A DNA stretch of 64,000 nt from Conchocele bisecta. Taxonomy: Eukaryota; Mollusca; Bivalvia; Lucinida; Thyasiridae. The notes beneath the pieces were generated by a model, which worked only from the letters and a program-made list of their open reading frames with translations, did no database searches and was not told the DNA's origin. Made by a program: the position numbers and the translations under genes. The stretch is from contig CM055265.1 of NCBI GenBank assembly GCA_029237695.1, forward strand, positions 72,021,912 to 72,085,911, written 5' to 3'. This document shows positions 63,131-64,000 of this stretch, one piece after another (position 1 is the first letter of the stretch; each line of letters starts with the position of its first letter).

Positions 63131-63429
63131 TCTATGTTTAATAAAATGAGTATGCGATGTCCTCATCACCTTGGGGCAATAGGGATGACTGTATCCAGAA
63201 AAATAAATACTCCAATACAAACAGGCCTCTTCATTTACTGAAACGTACATACGTACAATCTAAAGAAGTATGGGACTCTATGCTTTTCTAGGCGTAACGA
63301 AATCATCAGTGCGGGAGGAAATTGGATTACCCTTAGGAAATCCACTATACCATCTCACATACTTAAGGTACATGATCACGTGGTTACAACAGCAACAACA
63401 ATGACTGAAAGTGTTGAAAGCGTGCCCAC
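63131..63429. other. No feature recognised
   Basis: About 300 bp. ATGATCACGTGGTTACAACA near 63372 mirrors TTGTAACCACGTGATCAT at 63779, suggesting that T copy 2 sits within a larger inverted repeat. Confidence 0.4.
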
Positions 63430-63785
63430 TCCAAAGTAAGTAGTATTTGATATTTACCTTAATATCCAACGGATTTTGATGAAATATGCCGCAACAAAAG
63501 CGTCTACATGAGCTGCATTTGGTGGTCCCGGTAGTTCAGCACGTACGTATGTTGTTTTTGCTAAGAATCGACTTCCGTGTCTGTAGACACGGACATCGAT
63601 TCTTCTCAAAAACGACAGAAGTTTGGACCAAAGTACCGAGACTTCCAAATGCAGTTCAACAAGACGCGTTTCATGCTCCATATTTCATCAAAACCCGTTA
63701 CATAATAAGGACAAAATAAAAGAATGCGTACTTTGAATCGGAGGGCTTCTGGAAGTATCAGTACTTGTTGTTGTTGTTTTTGTAA
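63430..63785. mobile_element. Family T inverted-repeat element, copy 2
   Basis: Seen: CAACGGATTTTGATGAAATA ... GCATTTGGTGGTC mirrored by TTCCAAATGCAGTTCAAC ... TATTTCATCAAAACCCGTTA; an added inner hairpin CGTGTCTGTAGACACGG near 63576; GTT-repeat tail. The loop differs from copy 1. Confidence 0.75.
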
Positions 63786-63799
63786 CCACGTGATCATAC

Positions 63800-63850
63800 A
63801 CCTTGATACTGCCCCACCCGAGGATCGAACCCCGGCCATATTGGTGAATT
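63800..63850 (-). mobile_element. Possible tRNA-like SINE fragment
   Basis: Seen: on the minus strand, GGCCGGGGTTCGATCCTCGG contains a perfect B-box-like GGTTCGATCC. No A box, tail or flanking duplication found, so it could equally be chance. Confidence 0.3.
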
Positions 63851-63942
63851 CGATTTCCACCCATCATGTGGTACACATGTTTGAAGAATGAACCAGTGAT
63901 ATATAAAACAGACTGTGTGTACGCATGCGCCGTGAGACACAC

Positions 63943-64000
63943 TACCGCCTCTGATAATCTTGTCAATTTATCAATTATTTCAAATACTTGAACACTGTGC
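63943..64000. mobile_element. Family O element, truncated by the window end
   Basis: Seen: CACTACCGCCTCTGATAATC, TTGTCAATTTATCAATTATT and ACTTGAACACTGTGC match the O left end; the rest lies beyond the window. Confidence 0.6.

Noticed and set aside
1..64000. Reverse transcriptase, transposase or integrase remnants encoding the mobilising enzymes
   Set aside because: I looked through the open frames on both strands for recognisable catalytic motifs and saw none; all mobile elements here appear non-autonomous.

Overview
This 64 kb window looks like intergenic or repeat-rich DNA from an invertebrate animal. It is AT-rich and has no operons or long open frames. It carries one intact tRNA-related SINE and is packed with short palindromic, non-autonomous DNA transposons (MITEs) and minisatellites. 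I lean towards a bivalve mollusc: several repeat phrases (the CCGT tract near 31.9 kb, the GCTCGACTA-bounded insert at 27.7-30.0 kb, the 'GATCAGGATCTGCAC' element) resemble repeats I associate with bivalve genomes. That is recollection, not a search. I found no protein-coding gene I can defend. The longest open frames (about 110-154 codons) are translations of repeats.

Repeat families are lettered here for reference. A: composite hairpin element (4 copies). B: hairpin MITE, 3 copies. C: ~100 bp near-perfect palindrome flanked by TA. D: ~480 bp TTAA-flanked element. F: 5 copies of an element whose body is an inverted array of 21-bp units, with 6-bp target duplications. G and K: TTAA-flanked, CCCTT-ended MITEs (piggyBac-like signature). 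H: 9 copies, ends GGGGCCGTTTCAC, 3-bp CAG/CTG duplications (PIF/Harbinger-like signature). I/J: related elements with TCTGTTYCACG ends. L, N, O, R, S, T, Y: further inverted-repeat elements. P/Q: CAGT...AACCTCTC-ended, TA-flanked (pogo/Tc1-like signature). V: a 2.35 kb insert carrying a 158-bp tandem array.

Layout: 0-8.5 kb mixed MITEs (A, B, C, D, F, H, K, L nested in Y, B nested in N, T). 8.5-10.8 kb: an O copy that runs into a 43-bp minisatellite of about 50 units. 10.8-19.9 kb: H, Y, I, F, L, N, K, D, P, O, A. 19.9-27.3 kb: a 46-bp minisatellite of about 160 units. 27.4-30.3 kb: J element split by V. 30.3-40.0 kb: C, L, R (two inverted copies), A nested in O, S, H nested in N, Q with a G core, B. 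40.5-40.8 kb: SINE with a 12-bp target duplication. 40.9-43.0 kb: a 149-bp tandem array bracketed by two G copies. 43.7-46.5 kb: S, S, J, H. 46.5-49.1 kb: the largest stretch in which I recognise almost nothing. 50-57.7 kb: Q/G, nested AT palindromes, K, P, a diverged local duplication with N and H, tandem H copies. 58.4-60.0 kb: F, O, a 41-bp minisatellite. 60.6-64 kb: K, L, N, G, F, T and a truncated O.

The features do not work together as a pathway. Their relations are stratigraphic: H and B inserted into N, A into O, V into J, L into Y, and a G-like core sits in Q. Three of the four large minisatellites directly follow an O copy, and the 43-bp unit is recognisably O's own terminal sequence, so O ends appear to seed tandem arrays. 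The F family is the best candidate for an undescribed element.
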